NCBI GenBank assembly: GCA_948567375.1
Contig: OX419762.1
Span: 58,298,841 to 58,362,840, forward strand
DNA from: Lunularia cruciata
Lineage: Eukaryota > Streptophyta > Marchantiopsida > Lunulariales > Lunulariaceae
Direction: 5' to 3'
DNA length: 64,000 bases
This document shows, piece by piece, positions 12,227-26,352 of the stretch. Below the pieces are notes generated by a model. It was not told where the DNA came from, made no database searches, and was given only the letters and a program-made list of their open reading frames with translations. A program made the position numbers and the translations under genes. Every line of letters starts with the position of its first letter. Position 1 is the first letter of the stretch.

Positions 12227-14491
12227 AGTTGTAGCTCATGTCATTGTGAGATGATGTCATTCCAACTCAAACTAATCAGAGTAATTTCTTCTTGCCATAA
12301 CCATTGAAAAAGAACTAAGGACAAGCTTAATAGAAAAGTGGGTCCAACCTCTTTTTCACTTATATATACATGGAGGTGTTGATCTTTGTGACAATTCAAT
12401 TGCCAAAATCTGTCCTGTCGTTTGCTCAAAAATAGCTTACCAAGGGCTGCCCATAGTAGTCTAGATCAAAGCTTCTATCTTGTGTGTATTACACTCCAAA
12501 AACTCCTTAGGGATCACTCCTAATATTACATCCTCTACTTTTGAAGATAACATAAGTTGGAAGATTATTTACTACTATATTCTTTGTGCTAAGATCAAAA
12601 GTTCAATGTGAAATACCAATTCCAAGAGAATCCTTAACATCCATAAACATGACTATCCACAAATACAGAACCAAATAGTTCATTTTTTTTGCTTTCTGAT
12701 TGCTGTTTGTTGACTGCAAACATAATCGATTGATTTTTTTTAGAGAAATACCCACATCCTCAAAATAAAAATTCAAAATACAGAAAGGAACTTTTCTCAT
12801 TTACAAACACTAATTCATGATTAGTGCACAATCCTAAAAGTATCTACCTACTTTTAGGTTTTTGTTATACTTAATCAAGCATTGAGGTCCTTTCACCAAG
12901 AATCCATATGTAATCAATATGTGTGTATATGATGAAAATTTGACAATGTAGAAAAAAAAACCTTAAATATTACTTAGTGCTTCTAAGTGTGAATCATTTG
13001 GTTCAATTTTTTTATTATGATAGTCTCAATTTCAAACCTAGAAAACTTCAATCTACGCTATGGTCAGTCTTAAGAGAATATTCTTTATAACCATGTACTT
13101 GCTTGGTTGTATAGCTAGATACTTGGTATTTCTAAATAGAGAGTGAGACTTTATTATATGAAAATTAATAATAGTTGACTTTCATACTAAACTTGGATTT
13201 AGCCAAATGAAATTATAAAAATCCTAAACTTTCTTTTACTATTTGGGATCATTCCACATTATCCATTGTCTTCATAGGCTATTAGTGCAAAGTTAGCACT
13301 CCTCATGGGAACAAGCTCCCATTGCTAATTTTTAATAAGGGAGTTTCACTATGAAAATACCTCCAAAGGAAACTTTAATTAACTCTAATAAAAGAACTTA
13401 AATTTAGAAGTGCTTTAAACATGCACTTGAGGTTCATTTAGCTTCATAAAATGAAAAATTAAACCTCTAATGATTAGTAACAAGTTAGTGCATCTGCCCA
13501 AAGTTTTGTGTTTGAACAAACTACTACTTCTAATAAGTTCTACTACAGAAGCCCATTATACCTTAGTCTTTATGTATTCTTTGTTGTTATTAAGTCAAAG
13601 TGCTAATGTTAAGATAAAGCTATGTTTGAAAAATTATAGATCTACATGGTAAACCAAAAGTTTCACATCAACTAGGATTCTTATGCTACTATCCACTTGC
13701 AATATTATTCTTGAGTAGGAAATTCATAAAATATAAATATAGAAATATATAAATATGAAGATGATACATATATGGATATAACCAGTGACAACTTCTTTGT
13801 ACTATTTTCAATGAAAAAGATAAAACTAATAATTTGGTCTTTTGAGGAATGATATATAGATGTATTGTTATGATTTATATTTTCAATCTAATATAACAAT
13901 GACTATCCATATTATGCACACTTCCTTACAATACATTATATATCTATTGTAGTACTAAATATGCACTTTTTGAGTGAATAGAGTGCATCACATATTCTAA
14001 ATAGATTGACTTTATTACATACTCCAAGGATATTGTCATGAACCACTTTTTCTTTTTTTCCTGATTTTCCCTGTTTCTTGTAGTTTAATTGTGTTTTAGA
14101 AAATATTTAAGGCACTAAGATAGTACTAAGTAGGATAAAAATGAATAGTTTGTATCTCATTCTTCACAAAGTCCAAATCCAGCTTGAAAAACCTCCCAAT
14201 GGATGCAGATTTATAAAATGAGTACCAGAATTCTCTTATTGGGGCTGGAAAATATTGGCATTGTTGTGTATCATGATAGTGCTAAATGAACCTTCTGACA
14301 AGGCCTATGATAGGAACTCATGCACAATGCTGTTAGAAGTTTGTGGGGCTCCTTCATATGAGCTATGGATTGACAAGATTTAGTTAAAACAAAGTTTTGT
14401 AGGATTCCACTGCCATTCCAAAAGTCCATGAACTATGACTTTTGGCACTCCGCCAAAGAACCATTTGTGACCATTTCTGCATAACAGATTA

Positions 14492-17300
14492 ATGCATGCA
14501 ATGTTTGACTACAACCCTTCACCCACAATCACAATGCCTGAGGAAAGGCAAGGTGGGCAGATCTACAAAAATGTGATCTACAAAAAACACAAGAAGTTAC
14601 TTTTCACTTTGCAATTTCTATTCTTCTCGTACAAGTGTCACTTGAACCTTTGTCCAGAGTTGTTGCAAACTCAAGTGCAGGAGTGTAGGAGTTCAAAGAG
14701 AGGTAACACAAAAGATACTAGTTTTCAACAATTGCAAGATGGCAAAGCAAGCAATGGTGGTCAGGATAGAGGTCAAGCAACACAAGCCAAATGAGATTGT
14801 TTCAAACCTCTTGGACTATCCAAGAGTGGGGATTGCATTGTAGAGCCAAGTAATTGAAAAGTAGAAATCTGGATTTCTTGATGTGGGATTGGAGCTTGAT
14901 AGACATGTGTTTCCTAAAAGAAATCCAAAACAACTCTAACACAATAGGAAAGTCATTAAGAGCCAAACCTATTGTGTAGATATAAGACCACTTGCAATGA
15001 GTCTTGGAGAAAAGTGTGAGCAATTTGGACAGATCTACATTTGATAGTTGACATGGTAGACCAAGTAAGAGTATGAAGGCCAAGATAGATGACAGATTTT
15101 CCTACGAGAAGTCCACTAAAGGACATAAGATCAAATGTTTAAAGGATCCCATCCAATGAGTCATAACAGAATTAAAAATGAAATTGTTTTGATCAAACAA
15201 ACCTTTTATGTAAACCTTAACCAAGCTATTTCCTTCCAAGTCTTGCAAAAAATGAAACCTATGAGTTTGCATGTGAGTAAAAAAAATTCTAAAGGAAATG
15301 GCCCAGGGATTGGCCATGATTATAGCTTTTTTCATTGTATAGTTCTACATTGGAATGTGCTTCTTGACAAAAGAAGAGAAGGAGAAATTCCTGAGCCACT
15401 TCCACCATCTAGGCTACTTTAATAGACATACCGATTTTACCAAGAAAAATATTAAATACCATGAGGCAGATGAGGAGTATGCTCATACTAAGAAGTTTGT
15501 ACCCATGAGGGAATCATATAAAACTATTATGATTAGTAAGAAGGTACACACAATGAAGGCCAAAACCTTGGTTTCCAAGAAACAAAAGCAAACTCAGATC
15601 ATCAAAATTATTCTCAAGAGATAGTGTAAGTGGTGGAGCTAGGAGATTGGGTGAAAACAAAGCCTCCATGACTAATGAAGGTCATTCCAGTTGCAACAAA
15701 GAAAAGGAAACCTCCCAAAACAAGAACAAGTCAAGTAGTGACAACTCATTTACACGCATTATTTCACTAGATGCTGACAATGAAATCTCAAGAGAAGCAA
15801 TGAAAAACAAAGTTTATTTAGCACCAACACCTGGAGAAGCAACTAATAATAATAAAAGCACCAATGGAAGAAGATAATGATGCCACCATCACAATTCTGA
15901 AGAATGTTCCTGCATATACCAATCTTCTTTACAAAATCTTTCTGGCCTAAGAGTCCTATGGTGAATGTCATGGATGTCATTTTGGGTGCACAAACCAATG
16001 AAGTAGGATCATCCAAACAAGGTCCTATCATAGTTGAGGAAATGTAGGCTTAGAAGCAAAACCTTGGAAATTAAAAGGAGAAATCCCATTGTGTGTCACA
16101 TGCAAGAAGAGGACAAACCCACTAGAGTAACCAATGAAACAATGTTAGAACACATCAAGATGGAGAATGCTACTCACAATACATTGCAAGTACAATCTCT
16201 ACCACAAGAGTACAAGATGAATATGGTGGAGGATATTCACCATCATCTAAAGTATGACAAGAATTTGACGGTGTGGTTGATGTTGGTCTACTTTGTACAT
16301 GAAATTACTCCAAATTTTCCAAAAATCCTCCATAGGGACAAGATAGTTCAATAAGGAAAAGCAATCTAGTAAGGTACTCAAAGGCTAGAAAGTGTTGAGG
16401 AACCGTATAGATTAAATAGGCATATGCCTTGGACATGGTTAGTAACTCCAGAATCCAAGAGAATGGCCTCCTAACTGGCCATCTAGGCATTTTGTCCTAC
16501 TTGGATAAGACCTTTGTAGGAGCCTAAAGTCCCAACTATGGAACTACTAAAGAATATTGAACGTTAATACAAAGTGTTAGAGTCCACCATTGATAAGCCA
16601 AAAAGGTTCATGGAGTGCTTTCATGATAAGATGAATACAATTGCCAAGGACAAGGCCATGCTTTGCACCAAATTAAATGATGCCAACAAACAACTTGCAA
16701 AGGAGACCACATTGTTGCAAGAGAATGATTAACTACTGAGAAGTTCCAAAAGGAGGAACTAGCATTACAAGAAAAAAACTAGGTCATTCTATGATTCCTA
16801 CACATAGAGGTTGATGCATTGCAAAGAAAAATCATGGAACACCAAGCCCAACACAAAGAACAGATTAAGGCACAAGACAAAGAGGCAATGATCATCAAAA
16901 CAAAATGGGAGGTGGATAACATTAAGGTTGATGCAGTAGAGGTTTGGTACAAAAACTTAAAGGAGCTTATAGATCTTCATATCTAAGAACTAACAACAAG
17001 CTTGAGCCTAGATAAGAAGAGGAAATTAAAACACAGTTAAGATGGGACCTAAAGTCAAAACTTCAACAAAAACATGAGAACTTAATAAATGAGTGTGTGA
17101 GGCTTCTCACAACCATAGGGCATACAATGCAACTCTTTTGCTAGTTGGAATGGATTGCCAATGACACAAAAAAAAGATCAAAGAATTCCAAAAGTAGATC
17201 AAGGCTCTCAAGAGGAAGTCTATAAAACTGGCCAATTAATAGCAATGTCCCTAAAGTTGTAGAGCTACACAAAATCCAAATTCAAGGAGGCACAAACAAG
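14492..17300 (+). pseudogene. Remnants of a lysine-rich coiled-coil ORF
   Basis: Consecutive open pieces separated by stops and frameshifts share a Lys/Glu/Gln-rich character: 14492-14794, 15355-15624, 15647-15877, 16034-16354, then eroded stretches to about 17300 (for example DKMNTIAKDKAMLCTKLNDA near 16630 and a heptad-like LQRKIMEHQAQHKEQIKA near 16820). The uniform character and shared strand suggest one long protein, probably from a repetitive element rather than a host gene. No domain is recognised. It lies 1.6 kb upstream of the copia element; whether the two belong together is unknown. Confidence 0.35.
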
Positions 17301-18963
17301 TGTTGCTAACAAGGTCATTGGTATTGAAAGGAGCTTATAGAGCACATTCAAATATGTAAGGGTGCAAGTATTTCATCACCAATGCTGCTAGAGTCTCCTA
17401 CACTTGAGTAACAACCCCAACAATGTCTTAGAAATAAAGCCATAGGTATCATTAAGTACCATGATCTTATAAATCACCTTACATACTCTTTGCAAAGGAA
17501 TACGACATGATCTATAACCTTAGGATTAGAAGAGGAAGGAAAGTAATCACCATCTGGTCCCTTAACAAAAATTAAAGAATCAGAGGTAATAAGAATCAAA
17601 ATCATCACTTGGGTTAGATTGTCAAGGTATGAGTTAACATCCTTGTATGATCTATATGCAATCCTCACCTACACATGCAAATAGAATAGAGACCTATCAT
17701 AAGATGCACACCAAAAAGCAACACAAGAATTGGATCATTGCTTGAGACTAAAAGATGAAGGAGTTTAAAAATTATCCTTCAAGCACTATAAATACCATCT
17801 TGGGAATTGAGGAATTAAATTTAGGACTTTTGATAAAGAATTGGCACTATTGGTGCTTATGACATTGCAACTAAAAGCACAAGTCAAAGATTTACTAGAT
17901 CCATTAGATATTTAAACTCAATTCAAATAAGCTAATTAGATCAAATAAAATTTTCATACATTGCAAGATGAATCAAAGATATATCACCACATGCATCTAT
18001 ACTAAGTGATCTTTTCCTAGTCAAAATCAATTCACACCCATTGAGAACCACAAAGACTCTTTCTAGAAGACTTTGTTCAAATATAATATACAAGTAGTAA
18101 GCAAAAAAAAAGTCTTTCAAGGAATTTTATAGGAAGTGTAACTTTAAGTAGACATAATAAAACAACAACATGAATTTATATCTAGTCTTGAAGAGAGGTA
18201 AAAACATAATCATACCCACCTAGCACAAAAACAAGATGAAAATAGACTAGATTCAAGACTTGGACAAGAAGCAAAAGGTATGCAAGAAGCCACAAAGTCC
18301 ACAATAGGTAGTTTTTTGACAGCTATCTTTGAAAACACAAAAAGGATTACAGATGGATGCCGGGGAGAAGCTCAAAAATTAGCCCATGAATTCAAAAGTT
18401 GAAGCAAAGAATTAGGTTGAGAATATTGTTGCTGGTGTGTACATGGTGCTGATCAAAGGGAAGAAGCGGATCAACAACTCCAGATGTTAACTGCTTACAG
18501 AGTGGGAGTTGGTACAGAAGTAAGGAGTAGGATCTGTAGCAAGTTTGAAAGTGATTTGAGTTGAGTGTAAAGGTATTTTTTGGTGCAAAGATGAGGTCTT
18601 CTGCAAGAACTATTGATTTTCTATTTACCATTCCTATAACAAAATAGATTCACAACAGTCAGTCTAGAAGGATTGGGAAGGATGTCATTTTCCCCAATCT
18701 GTAGTAAAGTGTACAAGAGCTGAGCTGGTTTGTCCGTTGCCTAGATACTATATCAAGCCATTTTAGTTCTACTAGTTTCAATTGAGCTTTGAAAGCACGC
18801 TGACTCCAAGATAAGTTGAGCTTTACTTTCAAAAAATACTCATAGAAGGGAGTCCCTTCTTGAGCAATTCTCTTCGTGGCTACTTTCACAAATTTAGGTA
18901 AGACCCTATAAGGTACTGAATCGCATCACGTTTGAGAATAAGCTTTGAGGTGCAAGTTTGGAG
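17301..18963. other. No gene seen; expected 5' LTR/leader of copia element not found
   Basis: I looked here for a copy of the 3' LTR (tgttaggatttaactc) and for a primer binding site like tggtatcagagc ahead of the gag start at 18964 and found neither. Frames are short. The copia element to the right therefore seems truncated or too eroded at its 5' end. Confidence 0.5.
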
Positions 18964-19730
18964 ATGGCAGTCATGAAGAATAGAGGAGCCAAATTTGACA
19001 TTGCCAAGTATAATGGACACTTTGATTATCTCTTATGGGAGCATCAGGTGAAAGGTATGCTCAAGGCCAATGGTTTTGGGAAATTGCTAAGAGCCAAGAC
19101 TGACTTGGTGTCAGAGGTTGATTGGAATGACATGCAAGAGATAGTTATACACACAATGGTTTTATATCTGCAGCCAAATGTCATAAAGCAATTGGGTGAG
19201 TACAAGGACTGCATTACTCTTTTTGATGAGCTACAACAGAAGTACCATCAAAAAGAGTTATAAAATCATCTCCACACATCCTTGAAGCTGATGAGCTTCA
19301 AGATGAAGGACAATGGGACCAAGATACAAGATCATATTAATGCCTTCAATGATCTTATTATGGACTTGCAAAATCTTGGAGAGAACCTGAGTGATGAGAG
19401 AAAGGCACTCCACTTGTTGAGTTCTTTCCCCATGTCCTATAAGTCCTTGTCACGAGTGTTATTACATTGTGATAGGAAAACCATCACCTATAATGAGGTG
19501 GTGAGTGCTCTATTAAAAGATGATCTTCAACAAAAGATGTTGTTGCTTCTTGACCCTCAACTCCTTCAGGAACAATGTTGAATGTCAATTGTGGAAGGAC
19601 TTAGATGCGGACAGATGGTGGGGAGTAGAGATCTAAAACTAGATCTTGGTCTAGGGTAGATTCCAAGACCGTAAGACAGTGCTCTGTTAGAAGTGTGGCA
19701 AAGCTGGCCACCTCAAGAGATATTGTTGTG
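18964..19730 (+). pseudogene. copia gag relic
   Basis: Starts ATG at 18964 and gives the copia Gag (UBN2-like) pattern: KFDIAKYNGHFDYLLWEHQV, then LFDELQQKYHQ, stop at 19261, and LMSFKMKDNGTKIQDHINAF, LLSSFPMSYKSLSRVL. A CX2CX4HX4C zinc knuckle (C-stop-KCGKAGHLKRYC) is at 19685-19726 with one in-frame stop inside it. Gag would package the element RNA. At least two stops make it non-functional. Confidence 0.85.
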
Positions 19731-19870
19731 GCAAAGAAGTCGTGCCTTCTTTAGCAAATGTGGCACAAGACAACAAGCAAGAAGAAGAAGATAACTTGCT
19801 TGATGACAATTATGCTAGTTGACGTCAATGGTATGCACTTTGCACTTCTTTTCAACAAAGAGGAGATGAA

Positions 19871-22800
19871 TGGATTCTAGATAGTCCTTGTTCATACCAT
19901 ATGTGTCACAAAATAGAGTTCTTTAGTTCTTACTTGATATCAATGATTTAGTTTTGATGGGGAATGATCACCCTTGTCAAATTGTAGGCATTGGATATGT
20001 TAAGATTCAAATGTTTGATGGTCTTATGTGCACATTGACTGATGTCAGACATATCCCTGACATGATGATGAACTTGATATCTCTTGGCATGTCAGACACA
20101 AATGGTTATCAATTGGAAGTAGTTGATGGTGTACTTTGAGTCATGGCTAAGAGAAAAGTCATCTTGAAGGGTAATAGGCCAAGAATCTTTATGTGCTAGA
20201 GTGCAACACTATTTTTGGAGAAGCTCATGCTATAGATCTTATGCTATGATTGAATACTTGACGCATTCAAGGCTAGGTCACATTAGTGAGAAGAGCATGT
20301 CTATTATTTGCAAGAAAGGCGTTATTTCTACACTATGATCTAATAGTTTAGAATTCTATGAGCATTGTGTACTAGGGAAGCAACATAAATTGCTTTGGTG
20401 TTAGAACTCATAGTTCCAAAGAAATTCTTGACTATATACATAGTGATATGTGGGGCCCATCTCCTACTCCCTCACATTTTAGAAAGTAGTACTATGTATC
20501 TTTCATTGATGATTATTCAAGGTTTGTATGGATTCATTTCTTGCATAAGAAGTTTGAGGTCTTTGTCACTTTCAAGAAGTGGAAAACCCAAGTTGAGATT
20601 CAGACTGGTAAGAAAGTGAGATTTTAGATAACGATAGGGAATACTTTTCTAGAGAATTTGAGGTGTATTGTCAACAAGAGTGGATAACTCACTATCTTAC
20701 TATAGTATGTACTCCACAACAAAATGGTATTCCTAAGAGGCTAAATTGAATAGAACATTATTAGAGGGATGAGGAGTATGTTGAGCCAATCAGGTTTATC
20801 ACATGTGTTTTGGGCTGAAGCTATCAACATTGCAATTTACTTAGTAAATCCTTCTCCTTCCAATGCAATTCATTACATGACACTGTTTGAGATGAGGCAT
20901 GGACGGCCGGGAGATTACAATCATTTAGTAGTCTTTGGATGTAATGCATATCTTCTCATACCCAAGGACAGTAGATCCAAGCTAGATCTTACTTCCAAGA
21001 AATGTGTTTTTCTTGGCTACCATAGTGGTGTGAAGGGTTATAGGTTGTGGGATCCCTTGACCTATAAATTAATTGTCAATAGAGATGTTACATTCAATGA
21101 GTTTAGATCATCAACCAAGGGAGAGAAAGCTTTGGCTCCTCATACTGACAAGGGAAAATCTCCTCTAAATATTGTTGAGGGGGAGATTAATTATGATGGT
21201 TTTCATGATGAGTCACAAGGAGGTGCTCCCATAGAGGAGCAAGTTCCCCAAATTGAGGAATTACAAGGGCATGAGGAGGCTAGTGAACCTTAACACCTGT
21301 CAAGACAAGAAGATCAAGCAAAGTCATCAACAAGGAAGATATCTCAATGTTCTATTTGTGCTCCTAAACAATTTGGCATATGGGCTGATTCAACACAATT
21401 AAGAGATGAGGATATCTCTCTTGATGATGATGATAGTATGGCTTTGATCTTGGAAGAAAGGAAACCTTCTTCATACAATGAGGCTCTAACTTTGAGGGTC
21501 AAGCTTGAGTGAAATGCTGCAATATAGAGAGAGATGCAATCATCGATTGACAAGAAGACTTGGGAGTTAGTGAAGCTTCCAAAACATCAACAACTAGTGG
21601 ACAGTAAGTGGGTTCACAAATTGAAAGATAGCCCCATTGATGGAGAAAAGAAGATCTACAAGGGCAGGTTGGTAGCCAAGGGCTTCACACAAGAAAAAGG
21701 TTTGGATTACAATGAGGTCTACTCTCTCGTTGCTAAGTATGCCACTATTTGCTTATTGTGTGTATTTGTGACTTACTTTGGTCTTATCTTAGATCAAATG
21801 GATGTTGTCATTGCTTTCCTCTATGGCAATTTAGATGCGGTGATCCTCATGAGACAACCTTTGTGAAGAAACTCCAAGACGATATGGTTTGTAGGTTGCT
21901 GAAATCCTAATATGGATTGAAGCAAGCCCCTAGATAATGGAACAAATGGTTCAATGATTTCATGATTTTATAAGGATTTACACAAAGTATGTCTGATCTC
22001 TATATATACATGAAAAAGGTGAGTAATGAAGTCTTTGGCTTTATTATTCTAGTACTTTATGTGGATGACATGCTTATTGCAGCTAGGGATAGATATGATG
22101 TTGATAAGCTCAAAGGTCTCTTGAGTTCCAAATTTAGAATGAAAGATCTTGGTACAACAAGGAGGATTTTGGGGATGGACATCCAATGGAACTTGGAGGA
22201 TGGAAAGTTGTGGTTAATCCAAGGGAAGTATGCTAGAAAGGTGCTTGCAAGATTTAACATGGAGAATTGCAATTCTATGAGTACTCCATTACCTCCTCAC
22301 TTCAAGCTTTCATCAGCTCTTTGTCCAATAGATGTCGTGGAGAAAGGTTTGATGTCCAAGATCCCCTATGACAAGGCAATAGGAAGTCTCATGTTTTTGA
22401 TGATTTTCACTAAGCCTAACATTGCTCTAGCTATGAGCAAGACTAGCAAATGTATGTCAAATCTAAGGAGGATACATTGGGTAATTATGAAGTGGATACT
22501 TAGATATCTCAAGGGGACATTGGATTTTGGCCTTTTGTTTGATGCTAAATCTTACAATGCCAAATCACTTATTGGCTATGTAGATGCTGACTATGGACAA
22601 GATTTAGATGAGAGGAAATCTATGACTGGGTATGTGTTCACACTTGGAGGTGGATGCATAAGTTGGAGATCTACACTGCAGAAGTGTGTAGCTCAGCCCA
22701 CTACAGAAGTTGAGTATGTAGCAATAGCATAAGTAGTGAAGGAAGCTATCTAGTTGGACAGGCTTATCATAGAGATGGGATTGACTCATGACATTGTGAA

Positions 22801-23038
22801 TGTACATTGTGATAGCCATAGTGCTTTACATCTAGCTATGAATCAAGTAATGGACAATAGATTGAAGCACATTAACATCAAGTGTCATTTTCTCGGACAA
22901 GTTATGTTTGGTAATATGATTGAGTTAGTCAAGATTGACGGTAAACTCAATCTTGCTGATATTTACAAAAGTAATATCTTTGGAAAAAAATTTGAGACAT
23001 CGTGTCAAATTGCAAGTGTTGCATATGGACACAAGTAG
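19871..23038 (+). pseudogene. copia pol relic (protease, integrase, RT, RNase H)
   Basis: Protease near 19871: WILDSPCSYHMCH, where the active-site D-S-G has become D-S-P. Pre-integrase HHCC region near 20260-20390 (HSRLGHISEKSM, HCVLGKQHK). Integrase core 20410-21100, ending in FGCNAYLLIPKDSRSKLD. Reverse transcriptase 21530-22290 with MDVVIAFLYG and the catalytic YVDD (LYVDDMLIAARD) near 22060. RNase H 22550-23038 with DADYGQDLDERKSMTGY and HCDSHSALHLA. Several frames are needed and stops occur, for example near 21512 and 22730. Catalytic residues survive better than the frame, as in an old decaying copy. Confidence 0.88.
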
Positions 23039-23223
23039 AGTAGATTAGTAGTTGTGTTACCTCTATATATGATTTTACTCTATCCTATTTAGAATTTAAC
23101 TTAGTTCTAGTTAACTCTAGTTTACAAAGGGACCTATGTTAGGCCTCCTTCTAGGACTTTGAGTAGAGTAATCATATAAGTTATAGAGGTTTAGGACACC
23201 AAGACATGAGTCAAGGGGGAGAT

Positions 23224-23550
23224 TGTTAGGATTTAACTCAAGTCTAGAGTAGCTAGAGTCTCAAATTAGCTCAAATTAGCCTGATTCTCATGGTAAGTCT
23301 AGGGCTAGACTACTATATGTATGGGCTAGAAGGAGCTCTTGGAAACACATTTTTGATGATCAGAAATGGGATTTTTTTTGTTCCCATGGATGTAGCCTCA
23401 ATGAGGTGAACCATGTATCTTCTTGTGTAGGCCATGGTGAATGCTTAACTTGTGTATTATCAAATTGGATATGCAAAAGGGTCTTAAATTTTAGAAAAGC
23501 CTTGCAAAAAGGAATAGCTAAAGGATTGAAGGTGCTTACCGTATATTGCA
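23224..23550 (+). repeat. copia 3' LTR (right border approximate)
   Basis: Begins TGTTAGG directly after the polypurine tract. It contains a conserved copia-LTR type stretch (ggatgtagcctcaatgaggt, then gaaccatgtatcttcttgtg) near 23388-23430, typical of the R/U5 region of plant copia LTRs. The right end is uncertain, as no second LTR is available for comparison. Confidence 0.6.
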
Positions 23551-23555
23551 AGGTA

Positions 23556-26347
23556 TTCTATGAATTTTGTTATTAAGGCTACAAATTATTCTCTTGGAAC
23601 TCACTAGTAAGGATCAAATAAAATTCTTTAAAAGCCAAAATATGCTAGATAATATGATCAACTCATGGCTCACACATGATTATATAAGGAAAGAACCAAG
23701 AATCTTCCTCAATCTTGACTTTGAAAAGACTTATGGCAAAGCAAAGCAAGTTTATCTTTGAAACACATTAAACCACAGAGTACTAGGGGATACATCTTAA
23801 GATACATTCCTCAAATTGGGGAGAAGATTAATCTTATAAGTAGAAGCTTTAGTGCATATTAACTAGAGAACTTTCATTGTATAATTTTTAGCTTCTAAAT
23901 CACATAATATTTAAATTCTAATTTTAAGTCAACCATCTTGCATCTTTCTTATATTGGTCTCCCTAAAGTGTTAAATTGGACTATGACCAACGTAATGTTG
24001 TATGCTATGATCGTCCATATCAATATAAGATCTTAATGTAAAGTGCTATTTTACAGATCAAAAAGAATTTCTGAAAGAACTTATACTATGGTATTGTTAT
24101 TTTCAACTTCCCTCCATCTTACTCTCTATCACACAATACTCTCACTCTCTCCATTGCTTGCTACTCCAAGAAATGACCAACATGAGAATTGAGATTCTTT
24201 TGCTCTTGTGTATTTTCTTTACCTCAAATTGGTCTATTTCCTTCAATATCAAAAACTGAATATGACAATTCATGTTGAAACTTATATAATCCTAACCATT
24301 TGGATTGTGTTGTCTTTGTTATGCCACATCTATATATTTCCTTATCACTTTTAGAATTATTTTGATTTTTCAAGTCTCCCCTTATCAACTTGCTTCTTCA
24401 TGCTTGCTTCTTCATGTTTATGGTGGATCTATATTGTTCTCATTCCCTTTGATGACATTAGGTTATTCTCCTTGCAATTTTAGCATTTAGTTTTCTTTTC
24501 CATTCATTGGTTTATCATTTCCATATTGTCTTGGTACTTTAGTTACTTTTAGGTACTTTTCAATCTTTCATGATTTCAATCCTATTTATCAAATATGGAA
24601 TTCATAATTCTAGTTTCATTTGAGTTCAACTTCATTGCATTTTATTTTCATCTGGTTGTTCCATTCTCTTTGTCTCTTTAAAGTGAAACTTGGAAATCCT
24701 TTTTTAATTACTATGCACAACTCCCATTTCAAATTGCAATCTAATATTCCATTTTGGCATTTGGATTACCATTATGCATTAACTTGTATCAACTTGTAAC
24801 TAGTATTAACTTGTATATTGATTTCCTCTCCAGCATTTTAAAATTTGAGCACTATGATCTCCATATTTCTACTCAAGTAAGAATCTAAAATCTCACTTTT
24901 TTTATTTATCTTTGGCATTCTACAATCTCATACAATTTCTAGTGCTATTCTAGAAACAGATTTTCAACATTTAGTGTCACCTTTGTAATTAGAATTCTAT
25001 TATGTTTTTTTCTTATTTTCTTTCTTGCATTGTAGTTTTCAAATTCTAATACATCCATAGTTTGTCATTTTATAGTAAGGTTTTTGGAATCCCTATTTGT
25101 CAATTCTCTTTGGAATTCCACAATTTCATTCAATTCAAATTGGGACTTTAGAATCCAATATCCAATATTTAAGATCAATATTGTAACTTTCTAGAATTCC
25201 ACTATCCTTATTTAATTTCCTTTAGAATTTTAAAATTAAAATTATTAAATTTTTTCCTATTTTAGCATTACAAAGTTAGGTTATAAAATTACTCTTTTTT
25301 TTGTTTATTTCTGAAATTTTCTATCTCACTATATTCAATATTAGGATTTGAAATCCTACTTCAAAGTTTGGATTAATATTTCAAATCTGACATCCATTGT
25401 TATTATTTTTCATATTTTCTTAAATTTTTTATTTTGAAGATTATCATTCTTGGAAATTGATTCTTTGAAATTCAGATAGTAGGAGGTCTCTAAAATGTTT
25501 CTTTGGAACCTTTATGGTAATAGGAAATTCCCATAAATGATTTAACGGAACCCGTAAAAAAGAATTACATGGTTAAGGAGTGCTCCTTAAAAAATTTTAA
25601 TGGGATGTCAGGCCGTTTCAATTTTTATGAGAGGCCTAATTCACAAGGATTTTTTAGGGTTGGGTAGTTATGAAAGGGTAGTTACAAGAAGGATTTGGCA
25701 AGCATGTTTAAATAAAATGGTCACATGTAACAATCCAATAAGAGGTATTACCAAAACTTGATGCATGTCACAAGCTATTGTCTCCTAATTGAATGTGAAA
25801 TTTGAATGTCATCTTGAAAGTTCTCAATGGTGAGTGGTACTTGAATGGAGATCCTATATGTGTACCAACTCGAGTAGAAATCATTTTTAGATCAAAGGCG
25901 CAACCTTTTATTTATGAAGGTTACTGTGTATTGGATGCAAGTATTAGTGAAGATTTTGACTGATATATAGGCACAAATATCACTAACCAAACATCATTGA
26001 GCAAACATTTTTGGGTGTCATATTCTTGGACTGAAACTAGTCTTAAATTGTTGGCAAAAGTATTTCTCTTAAACATTGTTGGGTCAAAGCATGTGAAAAT
26101 TTGGTTTGATATGTCACCAATATCACCATGCAAACCTCCTTGCCATTGACATTGTGCTAACTTGAATAAATTCACATACAATGCAAAAAATTTGAAACTT
26201 GAAGGAATTCATAAATGCCTTAAAAGTTGTAGAATTAGAATTTAGTCTAGTCCATAGAGGACATCAACTCTTGGATCACAAGTCTTGCCCATCTTCCCAC
26301 TCCACTCCCTTTATCTCTTGCAACATAGATTTTTTGCCTCTCATTCT
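23556..26347. other. AT-rich degenerate DNA with recurrent agaatcc motifs
   Basis: No coding region supported. Between about 24850 and 25500 short motifs like ttagaatcc, aagaatct and gaattc recur irregularly, resembling the better preserved 152-bp tandem repeat at 50.8-51.1 kb. Probably an eroded satellite-like repeat of the same family (inference). Confidence 0.4.
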
Positions 26348-26352
26348 CTTAT

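Larger units (their letters stand above)
7265..14491. other. AT-rich degenerate DNA without an intact gene
   Basis: Long stretch with stops in all frames. Near 7340-7830 the composition is less AT-rich and a TATA-like element (gagtatataagaatccc) lies near 7793. Short open segments at 9282-9524 and around 9990-10480 look like eroded coding sequence but match nothing I know. Pure AT low-complexity sequence lies at about 11330-11365. I see no RNA gene here. Confidence 0.5.
18964..23550 (+). mobile_element. Ty1/copia retrotransposon, 5'-truncated and inactivated
   Basis: The order gag - zinc knuckle - protease - integrase - reverse transcriptase - RNase H is the Ty1/copia (Pseudoviridae) order. 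A polypurine tract (aagggggaga, near 23214) sits directly before the 3' LTR beginning tgttagg at 23224. Each reading frame is broken by stop codons and small indels, so the copy cannot make its polyprotein. No 5' LTR or PBS is visible upstream. Confidence 0.92.

Noticed and set aside
12833-12858. Small perfect palindrome cctaaaagta/tacttttagg
   Set aside because: Ten-bp AT-rich arms are expected by chance in DNA of this composition.
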